Shown here one piece after another: positions 42,829 to 43,039 of a stretch of DNA of 43,039 nt. The stretch is from contig CAYVYH010000005.1 in NCBI GenBank assembly GCA_964455155.1, positions 1 through 43,039 on the forward strand, given 5' to 3'. Each line of letters opens with the position of its first letter. The stretch's first letter is position 1. The notes under the pieces are model-generated. The model saw only the letters and a list, made by a program, of their open reading frames with translations, did not search any database and was not told the DNA's origin. This DNA is from UBA8403 sp964455155. GTDB taxonomy: Bacteria; Bacteroidota; Bacteroidia; Cytophagales; Amoebophilaceae. The position numbers and the translations under genes are program-made.

Positions 42829-43039
42829 CTACAACTTCCAGAGACCAGCCACACCGCTGCCGCCGAAGCTGTTGCCATCGTCACCGCTGTCGTAGTTGAA
42901 GATAGAGAGCCCCAAGGAGGAGAAGCCCCCAACAATAACAGGGTATTCGTCTTTATCCTCATTTGCCACCAGAGCCTCATATGCCACTAAATCTTTATCT
43001 ATCACTAAATCCTCATCTGCCACCAGAGCCTCATATGCC
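42829..43039 (-). CDS. repeat-module lipoprotein, family member G, C-terminus only
   Basis: The 3' end of a further family gene that enters from beyond the right edge of the window. The visible 69 codons end in the family signature VIVGGFSSLGLS...GVAGLWKL. The region that normally follows TRCQELV is expanded into an in-frame tandem repeat (AYEALVADEDLVIDKDLV, then AYEALVANED), making it acidic. No stop occurs up to the window edge. The upstream modules are not visible, so it is unknown whether the gene is intact. Confidence 0.8.
   Translation of the reverse strand, partial: AYEALVADEDLVIDKDLVAYEALVANEDKDEYPVIVGGFSSLGLSIFNYDSGDDGNSFGGSGVAGLWKL
42965..43039. repeat. 54-bp tandem repeat in member G
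   Basis: The 21-mer starting GCCACCAGAGCCTCATATGC occurs at 42965-42985 and again at 43019-43039, exactly 54 bp apart (18 codons, frame kept). Shorter related units (ACTAAATC-TTTATC / ACTAAATC-CTCATC) lie between them. The array may continue beyond the window. Confidence 0.8.

Noticed and set aside
34365..43039. CRISPR or insertion-sequence explanation for the repeats
   Set aside because: Repeat units are whole coding modules with spacers of hundreds of bp; no short regular repeats with unique spacers, no transposase ORF and no terminal inverted repeats were seen.

Overview
The window looks like a chromosome segment of a host-associated member of the Bacteroidota, probably an Amoebophilus/Cardinium-like (Amoebophilaceae) endosymbiont. 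The evidence is a DUF3276 PUR-like protein, an adjacent DUF6452/DUF6048 envelope pair, an AtpD of about 500 residues with the Bacteroidota-type insertion, a GreA-HIT gene pair, an M23/bactofilin pair and an almost complete lack of Shine-Dalgarno sequences. The lineage call is an inference from gene content; no rRNA or phylogenetic marker was compared.

Layout. 1-10 kb holds housekeeping genes: a decayed acyl-CoA dehydrogenase, folA, a rhomboid protease, recO, atpD (reverse), a small membrane ORF and sppA (reverse), initiator tRNA-Met (reverse), then era and der. 10.8-14.9 kb holds two complete members of a large lipoprotein family plus the 3' stub of a third, all reverse. 15-34 kb is again ordinary: comEC, an ORF6N protein, ychF, a PUR-like protein, a ferredoxin, ferritin, a gap with gene debris, an M42 peptidase, a long reverse run (small membrane protein, greA, HIT, fadD, DUF6452, DUF6048), then forward tsaC/sua5, pgk, an LpoB-like lipoprotein and a COG3014-type TPR protein, and a reverse M23-like/bactofilin pair. 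34.4 kb to the right edge is a second head-to-tail array of the same lipoprotein family: three intact genes, one pseudogene and one gene cut by the window edge.

The most unusual content is this lipoprotein family. Each protein has a 23-residue lipoprotein signal, a variable linker and two or three copies of a module of about 210-230 residues, marked by YFGEV, CPFW, DTHLLVLIP, YWVLxTRDVLxGSR, LEAATAILSHYVRSG and TRC. The upstream copy (N-type) and downstream copy (C-type) are distinct in every gene, so the internal duplication came before the tandem expansion. The genes are separated by homologous spacers of about 320-390 bp with a conserved core 110-130 nt before each ATG. The arrays show active turnover: a three-module gene, a gene with a private insert, an internally deleted and frameshifted copy, an in-frame 54-bp repeat and an orphan 3' stub. 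The proteins are probably displayed on the cell envelope; their biochemical function is unknown.

Smaller points of interest are a duplicated, structured promoter-like element before atpD, an M23 protein whose first metal-binding His is Tyr, a perfect 13-bp inverted repeat inside the ORF6N gene, and two probable small membrane proteins of 53 and 58 residues.
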